A DNA stretch of 64,000 nucleotides from Bacteroidales bacterium (GCA_900769945.1 CAAGIO010000022.1:124001-188000), one strand, 5' to 3'. Counted from the first letter of the stretch, positions 6,873 through 14,280 are shown. The notes: generated from the sequence alone by a model not told the origin. A program made the numbers and translations.

Positions 6873-7235
6873 ATGAAACGTAATATCAAATCATTCATCA
6901 TGCTCTTTGCTGCATTATTTATCTATAGTGTTGCCGGAGCGCAAACTGTACAGAAAATGGAAGAACAGAAAGAAATGAAAGACACCGTCATTGTTGACGG
7001 AAAGCTTGTTGAAGTCGGATACAAGATAATCGCTGATGGCGTGACGGACGGCTTCACCAAAATCGAAAACGGTGTTGTCAAAGGCTACAAGACAATTGAG
7101 AACGGTGTAGTTACAGGATGCAATAGCGTCAATGACTGGTTTGTCTCAAAGCTATTCCAACGCAAAGAAGAAACGCTTGAGGAGTGTAAGGCCCGCCTGA
7201 AGGCAAATGCAGAAAATGCGGGCAGGCCGCAATAG
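6873..7235 (+). CDS. Secreted small protein with four 11-residue amphipathic repeats
   Basis: A 120-residue protein with a signal peptide to about residue 23 (..YSVAGAQ). Residues 49-92 are four exact 11-residue units: GYKIIADGVTD, GFTKIENGVVK, GYKTIENGVVT and GCNSVNDWFVS. The last 25 residues are charged and helical (LEECKARLKANAENA). The 11-residue period, with Lys/Thr-Ile-Glu-x-Gly-Val-Val, resembles the hendecad repeats of synuclein-type and apolipoprotein-type membrane-binding helices. It also resembles KIEDGVV repeats in Firmicutes proteins known to me from memory. A periplasmic or envelope lipid-surface helix is a reasonable inference; the function is unknown. It lies between a barrel gene (11 nt) and the 7261 gene (25 nt). 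Confidence 0.7.
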   Translation: MKRNIKSFIMLFAALFIYSVAGAQTVQKMEEQKEMKDTVIVDGKLVEVGYKIIADGVTDGFTKIENGVVKGYKTIENGVVTGCNSVNDWFVSKLFQRKEETLEECKARLKANAENAGRPQ

Positions 7236-7260
7236 TGCGCTTGCTTATCTTGACTAGGCA

Positions 7261-7671
7261 ATGTCGACAATTACAGTGATATTTGAAGAACCTCTTCATC
7301 ATGTATGTCTGATGTATGGTCTGAAACAGACATACGGTAGAATGCCGTTCCTGAATAAAAGGGTACTTGAAGTAAGAGGAAAGCGCGTATTGCTTGACAA
7401 TCCTGTAGCGCCACCTCCTATGCTGAAGAACCCAAGCAGAAGGACAGGCATTAGATGGGCGATGAACATGGTAGGAGTCTCATATTGGAAGAACAAACTT
7501 TCAATCGAGTATAGGGATGAGTTGTGCAGCCGTGAAGATATCACTGCGTTTATCAATAACCTTATTGAGGATTACCTGCATTTCAGACATCCGTTCATGA
7601 AGACTTCGACAGAGAATAGCGAAGTGTTTGAGATTGTCGGCAGACACCGTGTAGCACAGATATTATACTGA
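7261..7671 (+). CDS. Hypothetical protein, 136 aa
   Basis: No family recognised. The protein has no signal peptide or membrane segment and is basic. It begins with a beta-like stretch (STITVIFEEPLHHVCLMYGL), has a Pro-rich joint (NPVAPPPMLKNP) and a central Arg/Trp-rich part (RRTGIRWAMN), and ends with a helix and EIVGRHRVAQILY. It is the third gene of the operon that begins at 6313 and is followed by a strong terminator at 7695-7739, so it is probably expressed with the barrel and the hendecad protein. Position suggests a cytoplasmic partner of that envelope pair, but nothing in the sequence shows what it does. Confidence 0.55.
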   Translation: MSTITVIFEEPLHHVCLMYGLKQTYGRMPFLNKRVLEVRGKRVLLDNPVAPPPMLKNPSRRTGIRWAMNMVGVSYWKNKLSIEYRDELCSREDITAFINNLIEDYLHFRHPFMKTSTENSEVFEIVGRHRVAQILY

Positions 7672-7694
7672 TAAAGAAGATATCAACCGCCCCA

Positions 7695-7739
7695 AAGGAA
7701 AGGTAGCATAGCCTTGATGCCACCTTTCCTTATTTTTTT
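7695..7739 (+). terminator. Rho-independent terminator between convergent operons
   Basis: AAGGAAAGGT (7695-7704) pairs with ACCTTTCCTT (7722-7731), with a small inner GCAT/ATGC pairing, followed by ATTTTTTTC. It ends the 6313-7671 operon and may also serve the AraC gene from the other side. Confidence 0.85.
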
Positions 7740-7784
7740 CCAAATTACCGGGACAACAGGGGTGCCAGACATTTCTCTCCCGGG

Positions 7785-8600
7785 TCAGTCTTTCGACAAG
7801 GATTGGCGGTATGCCTTTGGAGACATACCCTCGACTCTTTTAAAATATTTACCGAAGACTGACTGCGACGGAAAATCCAGCTCGTCGCTTATTTCCTGAA
7901 TGGTCTTCGACGTTGAAGAAAGACAGCTCTTGGCATATGAGACCACATGCTTTTCTATCCAATCCAATGCAGTCATGCCGGTCTCTTGCTTGAGCATTGC
8001 AGAAAGGTATTTGCTTGTCACGCAAAGTTTGTCGGCATAGAAGCCGATGTCACGCTGAGTCTTGAAGTTCTCAGCAACAAGTGACAGGAATTTCTCACAT
8101 TTTTCCTGCTGAGCAGTCATTGTAGCCGGTTGGCTCTGAAGTCCGTGTATGTAATAACCAAGACCATAATAATAAGCAGAAAAAAGATGTCTGATTATTT
8201 CTTCCCTATATGGATTGTCCAGCTGATTCATCAGTCTCAAGACCTGTCTATACACAGTTGACAGTGTTTCTATAACTTCTTCCGAAACACTATAAAATGG
8301 AGTATCCTTAATAAAGAGCCTTTCCTGCAGACTGACGGGCAGATTTAACGATTCTGGAAAATCCGGATTCATCACCATACTGAATCCGGCGAAATCCTCA
8401 TCAATGTCTATCGACTCAACCACCTGACCTGGCAGCAAAAAAGCCACTGCAGGCGCTTTCAGTGACCACATGCGAAAATCCATCAGGCAAGACATTTGTC
8501 CGGCAGTGATCATAATCTGAGTCACTTTCTTTATCTTATGCGGGAAGCGGAGTCTTTTCAGAAAGTCTCTGCTGTCCAAAAGTTCTATATTCTGTAACAT
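7785..8600 (-). CDS. AraC family transcriptional regulator
   Basis: The protein has 271 residues from the ATG at 8600, where MLQNIELLDSRDFLKR begins. A longer open frame to 8780 runs through the promoter and is rejected. The N-terminal part (1-160) looks like a cupin-type sensor (LMDFRMWSLKAPAVAFLLPG). The last about 100 residues form the double HTH of the AraC/XylS family: IGFYADKLCVTSKYLSAMLK, then IQEISDELDFPSQSVFGKYF and the end motif GMSPKAYRQS. It is divergent from the epimerase pseudogene at 8822. The gap contains GCCCAATCATTGGGC and TTGACCAATT, which also appear before the 6313 operon, so it probably controls itself and these neighbours. Its TAnnTTTG element ends only 7 nt before the ATG, so the mRNA may be leaderless. 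Confidence 0.88.
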   Translation of the reverse strand: MLQNIELLDSRDFLKRLRFPHKIKKVTQIMITAGQMSCLMDFRMWSLKAPAVAFLLPGQVVESIDIDEDFAGFSMVMNPDFPESLNLPVSLQERLFIKDTPFYSVSEEVIETLSTVYRQVLRLMNQLDNPYREEIIRHLFSAYYYGLGYYIHGLQSQPATMTAQQEKCEKFLSLVAENFKTQRDIGFYADKLCVTSKYLSAMLKQETGMTALDWIEKHVVSYAKSCLSSTSKTIQEISDELDFPSQSVFGKYFKRVEGMSPKAYRQSLSKD

Positions 8601-8607
8601 AACTTTG

Positions 8608-8615
8608 CAAATATA
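8608..8615 (-). promoter_or_regulatory. -7 element of the AraC gene, almost abutting the start codon
   Basis: On the minus strand this reads TATATTTG. Only 7 nt separate it from the ATG, so a start at the usual distance would give a transcript with no or almost no 5' leader. Confidence 0.6.
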
Positions 8616-8683
8616 GCAAATCGGAAGAATTGAACAAATTACAACCAATATTAAAGGAAAAATGGAAGAATTTCGAGGAAAAT

Positions 8684-8730
8684 TTGACCAATTAGACGTG
8701 ACGGATAGTACTTCTGCCCAATCATTGGGC
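8684..8730. promoter_or_regulatory. Candidate AraC operator: TTGACCAATT plus 15-bp palindrome
   Basis: TTGACCAATT (8684-8693) repeats the site at 6231-6240, and the flanking bases match at 13 of 14 positions. GCCCAATCATTGGGC (8716-8730) is a perfect palindrome around one central base. It lies between the divergent AraC and epimerase genes. Confidence 0.5.
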
Positions 8731-8821
8731 AAATCAGGCCTTTTTAAAAGCTGAGAACAGAGGTGCTTTTGCATAGACAATAACAGGTATAAGTTTATAG
8801 ATTAAAAACAGTTGACAATTT

Positions 8822-9265
8822 ATGAAAAATGTAGTTTATCTGGTTACCGGAGCAGCCAGCTTTTTAGGCTCTAACGTGTGCGCACAGCTTCTGGAGCGTG
8901 GAGAAAAAGTAAGGGCTTTTGTCCTTGAGGGCGATAAGTCAGCGAAGTACATTCCGTCAGAAGTGGAGGTTTTTTATGGCGATCTCTGCAACAAGGCTTC
9001 TCTTGATCCATTCTTCTCAGTAGAGGAAGGGTCGAGACAATATGTATCCACGTGGCAAGTATGGTGACCGTAAATCCATACTACCGCAAGCTTGTCCTGG
9101 ATGTAAATGTGGGAGGTACTGAGAATATCGTGGATTTGTGCCTTGAGCATCCTGAATGCCGGAAGCTTGTATATGTCAGCCCGACTGGTGCGATTCCGGA
9201 ACTTCCTCACGGTCAGAAGATAAAGGAAGTTGGAGAAGTCAATCTCGATGTACTCGAAGAATCAA
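8822..9265 (+). pseudogene. NAD-dependent epimerase/reductase (extended SDR) pseudogene
   Basis: The frame from 8822 starts as a typical extended SDR, with the nucleotide-binding motif VTGAASFLGSNVCAQLLERG (TGxxxxxG). It continues to DPFFSVEEG, then leaves the family sequence near 9030. One base out of phase the family sequence resumes (ETICIHVASMVTVNP, then DVNVGGTENIVDLC and LVYVSPTGAIPELP). So one base is missing around 9031. Similarity ends near 9265, and the catalytic and C-terminal parts (more than half of a normal 300-residue protein) are gone. The likely original was a dihydroflavonol-reductase-like enzyme under the divergent AraC regulator. It is not expected to be active. Confidence 0.8.
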
Positions 9266-9363
9266 CAATGAATAATAATTTTTGGTGCAAAGGTAATCAT
9301 TATATCCAATCACACAAAACAATCATCGTAATTTTACGAATATTTAACATTGATTGATATTTA

Positions 9364-9512
9364 TCCGAATAGGACAGGAATGCCACCATTATTGCTATGT
9401 TATCGAACTGAAGATGGACGACACGGTGGATAATGTCTTGGCTCAGATAGACTCCAAGGGCAATGCTATCCCTTTGAGTGAGACGGCTGGAAAGTTTCCA
9501 AGTGCGGTGTGA
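9364..9512 (+). pseudogene. Unidentified coding remnant ending at 9512
   Basis: Between stops there is an open stretch without a credible start that reads GQECHHYCYVIELKMDDTVD and then NVLAQIDSKGNAIPLSETAG, ending at TGA 9510-9512. The composition looks like protein coding sequence. It follows the truncated epimerase and probably represents the 3' end of another deleted gene. I do not recognise the family. The bases between 9265 and 9364 are AT-rich and show nothing else. Confidence 0.4.
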
Positions 9513-9522
9513 GCATCTAATT

Positions 9523-9550
9523 AAAACAGGCCGACCAACGTCACCAGCCT
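9523..9550 (-). terminator. Terminator of the AlaX-like/TauE operon (minus strand)
   Basis: On the minus strand AGGCTGGT and GGTCGGCCT pair (with G-U pairs) over about 8 bp and are followed by GTTTTAATT. It lies just after the TauE stop. The stem is modest. Confidence 0.5.
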
Positions 9551-9558
9551 TTGACATT

Positions 9559-10293
9559 TCATTTTAATAGGCTGATGGCATTTGAGCCAATAAGCCAGAG
9601 GGATACAGCTATCATCACCACTGCAACGATGTGTTGGTACAGTTTTTTGTTGACATTTTTTATGCACTGCATCGAGATGAAGTTGCCGAGTATCATAGCA
9701 CATCCTATCCCAAGTCCACTAAAAAATATACCTTCGTTTACAAGGCTTAACTTGCCATATACTATAGTCTTCACTATGTGCATGGCGGCCGCCGCTGTTG
9801 CTTCGCTTGCGATATATGCCACTGGTGCGATGTCGAGGGTGAGGAACACAGCAGAGCTTAAGGGCCCGCTGATTCCAAGGAGTCCGTTTATCAGTCCGGT
9901 GACTCCTCCTCCTATATACATAGTCGCTCCTTTCTTTGGAAGGTGCATCTTCCCTTTAAGTTTCATGATGGAGAATAGTATAAGGAAACAGCAGAGTACT
10001 ATTGTCATTGCTCCTTTGTTGACTTTGGCGAAGCCTAAAGCTCCGAGGGCTGTGAAAGGAAGGGCTACGAGAAGGAACCGCACTACCGCTTTCCACTCAA
10101 TGCTGCGGAAACCCATTCCCGCCTTGCTAACATTACTAAGTAACTGGGCAATAGTAGATACCGGCACCGCAATTTCCACGCCGTAGAAATATGTTATTAC
10201 CGGCAGCAATATCATTCCGCCGCCAAAGCCGACAGCTCCACTCAATCCGCCAGCTATTAATCCTACTATTGTCAGGACGATGAACTGTGTCAT
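9559..10293 (-). CDS. TauE/SafE family membrane permease
   Basis: A 244-residue polytopic inner-membrane protein of the sulfite exporter TauE/SafE (DUF81) family. Two homologous halves are visible. Each begins with a glycine-rich helix: IVGLIAGGLSGAVGFGGGMI near the N-terminus and GGGVTGLINGLLGISGPL in the middle. About seven or eight hydrophobic helices can be drawn. The family moves sulfur-containing or small organic anions; the substrate here is not predictable. The start overlaps the stop of the upstream AlaX-like gene by 4 nt (ATGA at 10290-10293), so the two are co-translated. A link with amino-acid export is possible because the ThrE-like genes lie next to this pair, transcribed divergently. 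Confidence 0.85.
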   Translation of the reverse strand: MTQFIVLTIVGLIAGGLSGAVGFGGGMILLPVITYFYGVEIAVPVSTIAQLLSNVSKAGMGFRSIEWKAVVRFLLVALPFTALGALGFAKVNKGAMTIVLCCFLILFSIMKLKGKMHLPKKGATMYIGGGVTGLINGLLGISGPLSSAVFLTLDIAPVAYIASEATAAAAMHIVKTIVYGKLSLVNEGIFFSGLGIGCAMILGNFISMQCIKNVNKKLYQHIVAVVMIAVSLWLIGSNAISLLK

Positions 10294-10760
10294 TTCTCTT
10301 TCTCTCCTAACTTATATACTATTCTGAAAGATGTGTCATTGTAACTCGTGCTTGTTATCCTGAAAGAGCCTATCTCTGCTGTTGAGGCGACATGTGCCCC
10401 AATGCACGGGCATACGTCGTAATTGCCAATCCTCACTATTCTGATGGTCTCACTTGCATCTTCAGGCAGCCTGTCCAACTTCACCACGGCGGGGATATGC
10501 TCCCTGTCAACGAACTCGTATGTTACAGGTAAGTCCTCAGCAATCAATTTATTAATCTTTTCCTCAATATCGGCGATTTGTTTGTCGGTAGGTCTTTCCT
10601 GAAGAATGAAGTTTATCTTCGATTTCTTTCTCTCGATATGTGTGTCGCGCGACCTCTCGCAACCGAACATCCTGCACATTGTCTGGTTTAACAGGTGCTC
10701 GGCAGTGTGCATAGGAGGATATTCGCTCTTGTTGTGCTGGTTTAGTATTAGCTCTTCCAT
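10290..10760 (-). CDS. AlaX-like tRNA-editing (SAD) domain protein
   Basis: A 156-residue protein starting at ATG 10760; the upstream TTG at 10778 lies inside the promoter. It has the zinc-binding pattern of the threonyl/alanyl-tRNA synthetase second additional domain: H18 and H22 in HTAEHLL, and C119 and H123 in CPCIGAHV. Free-standing proteins of this kind (AlaX) hydrolyse mischarged Ser- or Gly-tRNA(Ala). The length fits the short AlaX-S type, but the N-terminal beta-barrel is absent and the overall sequence is diverged. A non-tRNA role cannot be excluded. It has its own -7 element and is co-translated with the TauE permease. Confidence 0.75.
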   Translation of the reverse strand: MEELILNQHNKSEYPPMHTAEHLLNQTMCRMFGCERSRDTHIERKKSKINFILQERPTDKQIADIEEKINKLIAEDLPVTYEFVDREHIPAVVKLDRLPEDASETIRIVRIGNYDVCPCIGAHVASTAEIGSFRITSTSYNDTSFRIVYKLGEKEK

Positions 10761-10775
10761 CGAATTTTGTTTTGG

Positions 10776-10783
10776 CAAAAATA
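10776..10783 (-). promoter_or_regulatory. -7 element for the AlaX-like/TauE operon
   Basis: Minus strand TATTTTTG (TAnnTTTG), 15 nt before the ATG at 10760. It helps decide the start. Confidence 0.6.
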
Positions 10784-10850
10784 CTAATATTAAAAGAAAC
10801 AGAATACGGTCGGATATAAATATTTTTTATTTCAAAAAGTGAAAATTTTA

Positions 10851-10858
10851 TATTTTTG
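10851..10858 (+). promoter_or_regulatory. -7 element for the ThrE-like pair
   Basis: TATTTTTG, 16 nt before the ATG at 10875. Confidence 0.6.
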
Positions 10859-10874
10859 TGAGCAAATTTATAAA

Positions 10875-11633
10875 ATGGAAAAACGCAATTTTGAAATAGA
10901 AAGGAATCTGTCCATCACCCTTGATATAGGTGAGAAGATGCTTGAATATGGTGCCGATGTTTCAAGGACAGAGGACACGGTGTCAAGGCTTTGTAACATG
11001 CTTGGTGTGAATAAGTTTGAGGTGTATTGCATTGGTTCTTTATTACAGGTGTATGTTGTGATGCCTGATGGCGAGACGGTTCAGCAGATGCGTCGTATCA
11101 GCAACATGGGAAACGATTTGGCACGGCTTGAGGAGTTAAACGATATTTCGAGAAAGATATGCAGTGGCAAGATGGATTTTAGTGAGGTAGAGGGGAAGGT
11201 GAAAGAGGTGGAAGAGCTTGAGCCGTATCATTTCTTGTTTTATTATCTGGCCGCTGCTGTTGGGGCATTGTCGTTTTGCATTTTCTTTGGAGGAAGCCTT
11301 ATTGACGGGCTGTGCGCTGCCTGCGCTGGCATTCCAATAATGTTCCTCGACAGATTCCTTAGCAGTGATAACAATCCTTTAGCGCATATTATCCTCGAGG
11401 CATTTGTCGGAGGTCTTATTGTACGTTTATTGGTGTCACTTGGATTTGGAGAAAACACCGACCTTATTTGTGTGGGTGTGTTGATGTTGTTAACGCCGGG
11501 AGTGATGTTTGGTAACTCTATTCAGGATTTCATCCATGCTGATTCATTAGCAGGGTTCGCAAAATTTGTGAAAGCGTTGCTGATATCCATCATGATTGTT
11601 ATTGGGATTGGATTGTCAATGTTGTTTTTTTAA
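10875..11633 (+). CDS. Threonine/serine exporter, ThrE N-terminal half (DUF1212)
   Basis: 252 residues from ATG 10875 (MEKRNFEIERNLS); the longer frame from 10839 crosses the promoter. Residues 1-110 are soluble, with the family motif GEKMLEYGADVSRTEDTVSRL. The rest forms about five membrane helices (FYYLAAAVGALSFCIFFGGS, DLICVGVLMLLTPGVMFGNS). This is the larger half of ThrE, which in Corynebacterium is one protein. The smaller half follows after 12 nt. Together they are predicted to export L-threonine and L-serine through the inner membrane. Confidence 0.88.
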   Translation: MEKRNFEIERNLSITLDIGEKMLEYGADVSRTEDTVSRLCNMLGVNKFEVYCIGSLLQVYVVMPDGETVQQMRRISNMGNDLARLEELNDISRKICSGKMDFSEVEGKVKEVEELEPYHFLFYYLAAAVGALSFCIFFGGSLIDGLCAACAGIPIMFLDRFLSSDNNPLAHIILEAFVGGLIVRLLVSLGFGENTDLICVGVLMLLTPGVMFGNSIQDFIHADSLAGFAKFVKALLISIMIVIGIGLSMLFF

Positions 11634-11645
11634 TAGGAATAAGCC

Positions 11646-12122
11646 ATGTCGGATTTTTTGACTCTTGTGATAGCCTGTGGTTTTGGAAGTGCTGCTTTTG
11701 GAGTTCTTTTTCGTGTTAAACCAAAGTATCTCATTTTCACATTTATTGGCGGTATGTTGACGACGTCGATACTTCTTGTCTGTTTGTCGGCATTCGAGGG
11801 GAATAACCTTCTTTCTAATATGGTGTCATCATTTTTCGGCACATTGTATTGTATTCTGTGTGCGCATTGGCGAAAGGCTCCGTTTACCGTTTTCATTGTC
11901 CCGTCGTTGTTTCCCTTAGTGCCTGGAAAGGCTCTGTATTATACTATGGTTGGTTTTTTCGAGCATGACAAGTCGGTGTTTGTCGAGAATGTTGTATGTG
12001 CCACGGAGATTGCGCTTGGCATTGCTATAGGCATTATGATTGGAAACATCTTTAATACAATAATAAGGAGCAGGACTCGCAAGGTGGTTGATGGTGTAGG
12101 CAGGTTGAATAAGAAGAAGTAG
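11646..12122 (+). CDS. Threonine/serine exporter, ThrE C-terminal half (DUF3815)
   Basis: 158 residues, mostly four or five membrane helices. The family sequence FIVPSLFPLVPGKALYYTMV is clear, and the C-terminus is basic and cytoplasmic (RSRTRKVVDGVGRLNKKK). It is the natural partner of the preceding DUF1212 gene, with 12 nt between them. A strong bidirectional terminator follows at 12149-12180. Confidence 0.88.
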   Translation: MSDFLTLVIACGFGSAAFGVLFRVKPKYLIFTFIGGMLTTSILLVCLSAFEGNNLLSNMVSSFFGTLYCILCAHWRKAPFTVFIVPSLFPLVPGKALYYTMVGFFEHDKSVFVENVVCATEIALGIAIGIMIGNIFNTIIRSRTRKVVDGVGRLNKKK

Positions 12123-12148
12123 GGGAGTGATTTTTTGCAAGGAAAAAG

Positions 12149-12180
12149 AAAAAAGATGCGCATATTTGCGCATCTTTTTT
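12149..12180. terminator. Strong bidirectional terminator (ThrE pair / rubrerythrin)
   Basis: A 14-bp perfect stem with A-tract and T-tract flanks (AAAAAAGATGCGCA at 12149-12162 with 12167-12180) around a 4-nt loop. It separates convergent transcripts and works in both directions. Confidence 0.92.
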
Positions 12181-12197
12181 CTTTTAAGCGAACACTA

Positions 12198-12743
12198 TTA
12201 TTTGAAGTATCTGTTGAACAAGCCTTCAAAGCCTTTGCCGTGGCGGGCTTCGTCTTTAGCCATCTCATGGACAGTGTCGTGGATAGCGTCAAGGTTACGT
12301 TCTTTTGCGATACGTGCGATACGCATTTTGTCTTCACATGCGCCGCATTCTGCCACCATTCTCTTTTCGAGGTTGGTCTTGGTATCCCATACGACATCAC
12401 CGAGCAATTCAGCAAATTTCGCGCAGTGTTCAGCCTCTTCGAAAGCGTAGCGTTTGAAAGCCTCTGCAATCTCAGGATAGCCTTCGCGGTCAGCCTGACG
12501 GCTCATAGCGAGATACATTCCTACTTCTGTTGCCTCACCCATGAAATGAGCGTTGAGGTCCTTAATCATGTCATCGCCTGTTCCTTTTGCAATTCCGATG
12601 ACGTGCTCTGTAACGAAGTTCAGTTTTGCGCTTTCGTCCATCACTTTCCATTCAACAATCTGTTTGCATTGTGGGCATCTTTCAGGTGCTTCTTCACCTT
12701 CATGCACATAGCCGCAAATTGGGCATACGAATTTTTTCTTCAT
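12198..12743 (-). CDS. Rubrerythrin with N-terminal rubredoxin domain
   Basis: 181 residues. The rubredoxin-like Fe(Cys)4 domain is at the N-terminus (C7, C10, C23, C26 in CPICG and CPQC), followed by the ferritin-like di-iron domain with the Glu/His ligands (GEATEVGMYLAMSRQADREG, EEAEHCAKF, KDEARHGKGF). This is the 'reverse' order compared with classical rubrerythrin and is common in anaerobic Bacteroidota and Clostridia. The enzyme reduces hydrogen peroxide to water in the cytoplasm with electrons from NAD(P)H through a rubredoxin reductase. It stands alone, with a terminator behind it. Confidence 0.93.
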   Translation of the reverse strand: MKKKFVCPICGYVHEGEEAPERCPQCKQIVEWKVMDESAKLNFVTEHVIGIAKGTGDDMIKDLNAHFMGEATEVGMYLAMSRQADREGYPEIAEAFKRYAFEEAEHCAKFAELLGDVVWDTKTNLEKRMVAECGACEDKMRIARIAKERNLDAIHDTVHEMAKDEARHGKGFEGLFNRYFK

Positions 12744-12820
12744 GACAATTTTTTTTATTACTGATTAAAATAATGACCGTTCGTTTACAATTATTATACC
12801 AAAGGAAGGTATAAGACAAT

Positions 12821-14197
12821 TTATTTCATAGCGTGTTTATATCCGTTTACTTTCTGCCAATCGCCGCGTGTGAAATCTGGCATTTTTACAGGCATTCCGT
12901 GGTGAGCTATCGAAGCTGCTGACAACTCTCCTATGCACGACCATTCCGCTGCGTCATAGACGTCTTGGTCGAGAGGCAGTCCGTTTTGCAGGCAGTAGAT
13001 GAGGCGGTAATCCATGATGAAGTCCATTCCACCATGTCCACCAACTTCTTTTGCTTTCTCCTCAATATCAACAACGATAGGGTGTTTGTATGTTCTCATC
13101 AGGGAGTCTTTGACATTGTCCGGCACCCAGTTGTGATGATCGAGGCCGTCGCCTTTAAGGGTGAATCCCTCTCTCATGTATTTGTTCGCCCAGCCTTCTG
13201 TGCCAGTAAGCTGATACATTCTGTCGTAAGGACGTGGGGTATATACATCATGTTCGATAAGCATAGTCTTACCTTTGTTTGTTTGAATCATTGTTGTGGT
13301 GATGTCGCCGTTAGCAAATGAGTCAACACCCATCTTTTCTTTTGCGATTTTCAACCCGTTATATGATGGTGTTCCCATGGATACAAGATATTCCATCTTG
13401 TCACCGCGATGAATATCAAACACTTGGCACAGAGGGCCAAGGCCGTGTGTGGCATAAACGTCTCCGCTGTGGCTCTGGTTGAACTCAAGACGCCAGTTGT
13501 TGTGATAATAGTCCCAATAAGGCTCAAGGTTGTGGATATATGCTCCCTCTCCGTGGATAACCTCTCCGAAGACACCTTGTTTCGCCATGTTAAGGCATGT
13601 AAGCTCGAAGAAGTCGTAGCAGCAGTTCTCAAGCATCATGCAGTGGCGTTGCGTCTGCTCCGAGACATCGACAAGTCTCCAGCATTCTTCAATAGAGGTT
13701 GCTGCAGGCACCTCAACGGCTACATGTTTGCCTTGCTGCATTGCATATACTGCTATTTCAACGTGGTTCTGCCAACCGGTGCAGATATACACAAGGTCGA
13801 TGTCATCTCTCTCACATAATTCCTTATATGCCTCAGGTCCAACATATTCAGCCGCTCTTGGAAGGCCCTTTTTCTCAAGAATATTCCTCTGGACACCCTC
13901 TACGTTCTCTGGTAACAAGTCACATAAAGCAACGACCTCAACACCATCGATATATGTCATTCTGTTAACAGCGTCAGGACCACGCATGCCTAAACCAATG
14001 AAGCCAATATGTACTGTTGGTATTGGCGCGTCAGCGAATTGTAACATGCTTTTCTGTCCTTCAACCCTTTTCGGCTCGTCGAATACTATTACATTGTCCT
14101 CAATACGGTAATTGTCGAATTGTTGCTTATTGCTTGTGCAACAACACATTGCTACTAATAAGAGCAATAATCCTAATACATTTCTATATTTGTTCAT
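12821..14197 (-). CDS. GH109 alpha-N-acetylgalactosaminidase-like lipoprotein (Gfo/Idh/MocA fold)
   Basis: 458 residues from ATG 14197; an upstream extension to 14230 is AT-rich promoter. The N-terminus is a lipoprotein signal (LLLLLVAMC, lipid-bearing Cys18). An NAD(H)-binding Rossmann motif follows (VHIGFIGLGMRG, about residues 52-63), then GFO/IDH/MOCA blocks (DLVYICTGWQNH, GKHVAVEVPAATS). The region HNLEPYWDYYHNNWRLEFNQ and the phrase TGTEGWANKYMREGF are typical of the GH109 branch, which removes alpha-GalNAc from mucin-type and blood-group A glycans by an NAD-dependent mechanism. It is divergent from the NahK-like kinase, a sensible partner for GalNAc use. Alternative: another secreted oxidoreductase of the same superfamily. 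Confidence 0.8.
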   Translation of the reverse strand: MNKYRNVLGLLLLLVAMCCCTSNKQQFDNYRIEDNVIVFDEPKRVEGQKSMLQFADAPIPTVHIGFIGLGMRGPDAVNRMTYIDGVEVVALCDLLPENVEGVQRNILEKKGLPRAAEYVGPEAYKELCERDDIDLVYICTGWQNHVEIAVYAMQQGKHVAVEVPAATSIEECWRLVDVSEQTQRHCMMLENCCYDFFELTCLNMAKQGVFGEVIHGEGAYIHNLEPYWDYYHNNWRLEFNQSHSGDVYATHGLGPLCQVFDIHRGDKMEYLVSMGTPSYNGLKIAKEKMGVDSFANGDITTTMIQTNKGKTMLIEHDVYTPRPYDRMYQLTGTEGWANKYMREGFTLKGDGLDHHNWVPDNVKDSLMRTYKHPIVVDIEEKAKEVGGHGGMDFIMDYRLIYCLQNGLPLDQDVYDAAEWSCIGELSAASIAHHGMPVKMPDFTRGDWQKVNGYKHAMK

Positions 14198-14280
14198 TTC
14201 AACTATTTTTTTGATGTGTAAAAATATCACTTTTTTCGATTCAAAAGGATTTTTTTTTATTTTTACAAAAAAAATTTTTT

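Noticed and set aside
9551..10186. 211-codon plus-strand ORF
   Set aside because: Shadow of the TauE/SafE gene, whose helices and operon position are clear.
12135..12764. 209-codon plus-strand ORF
   Set aside because: Antisense to rubrerythrin and running through a terminator; no family pattern.
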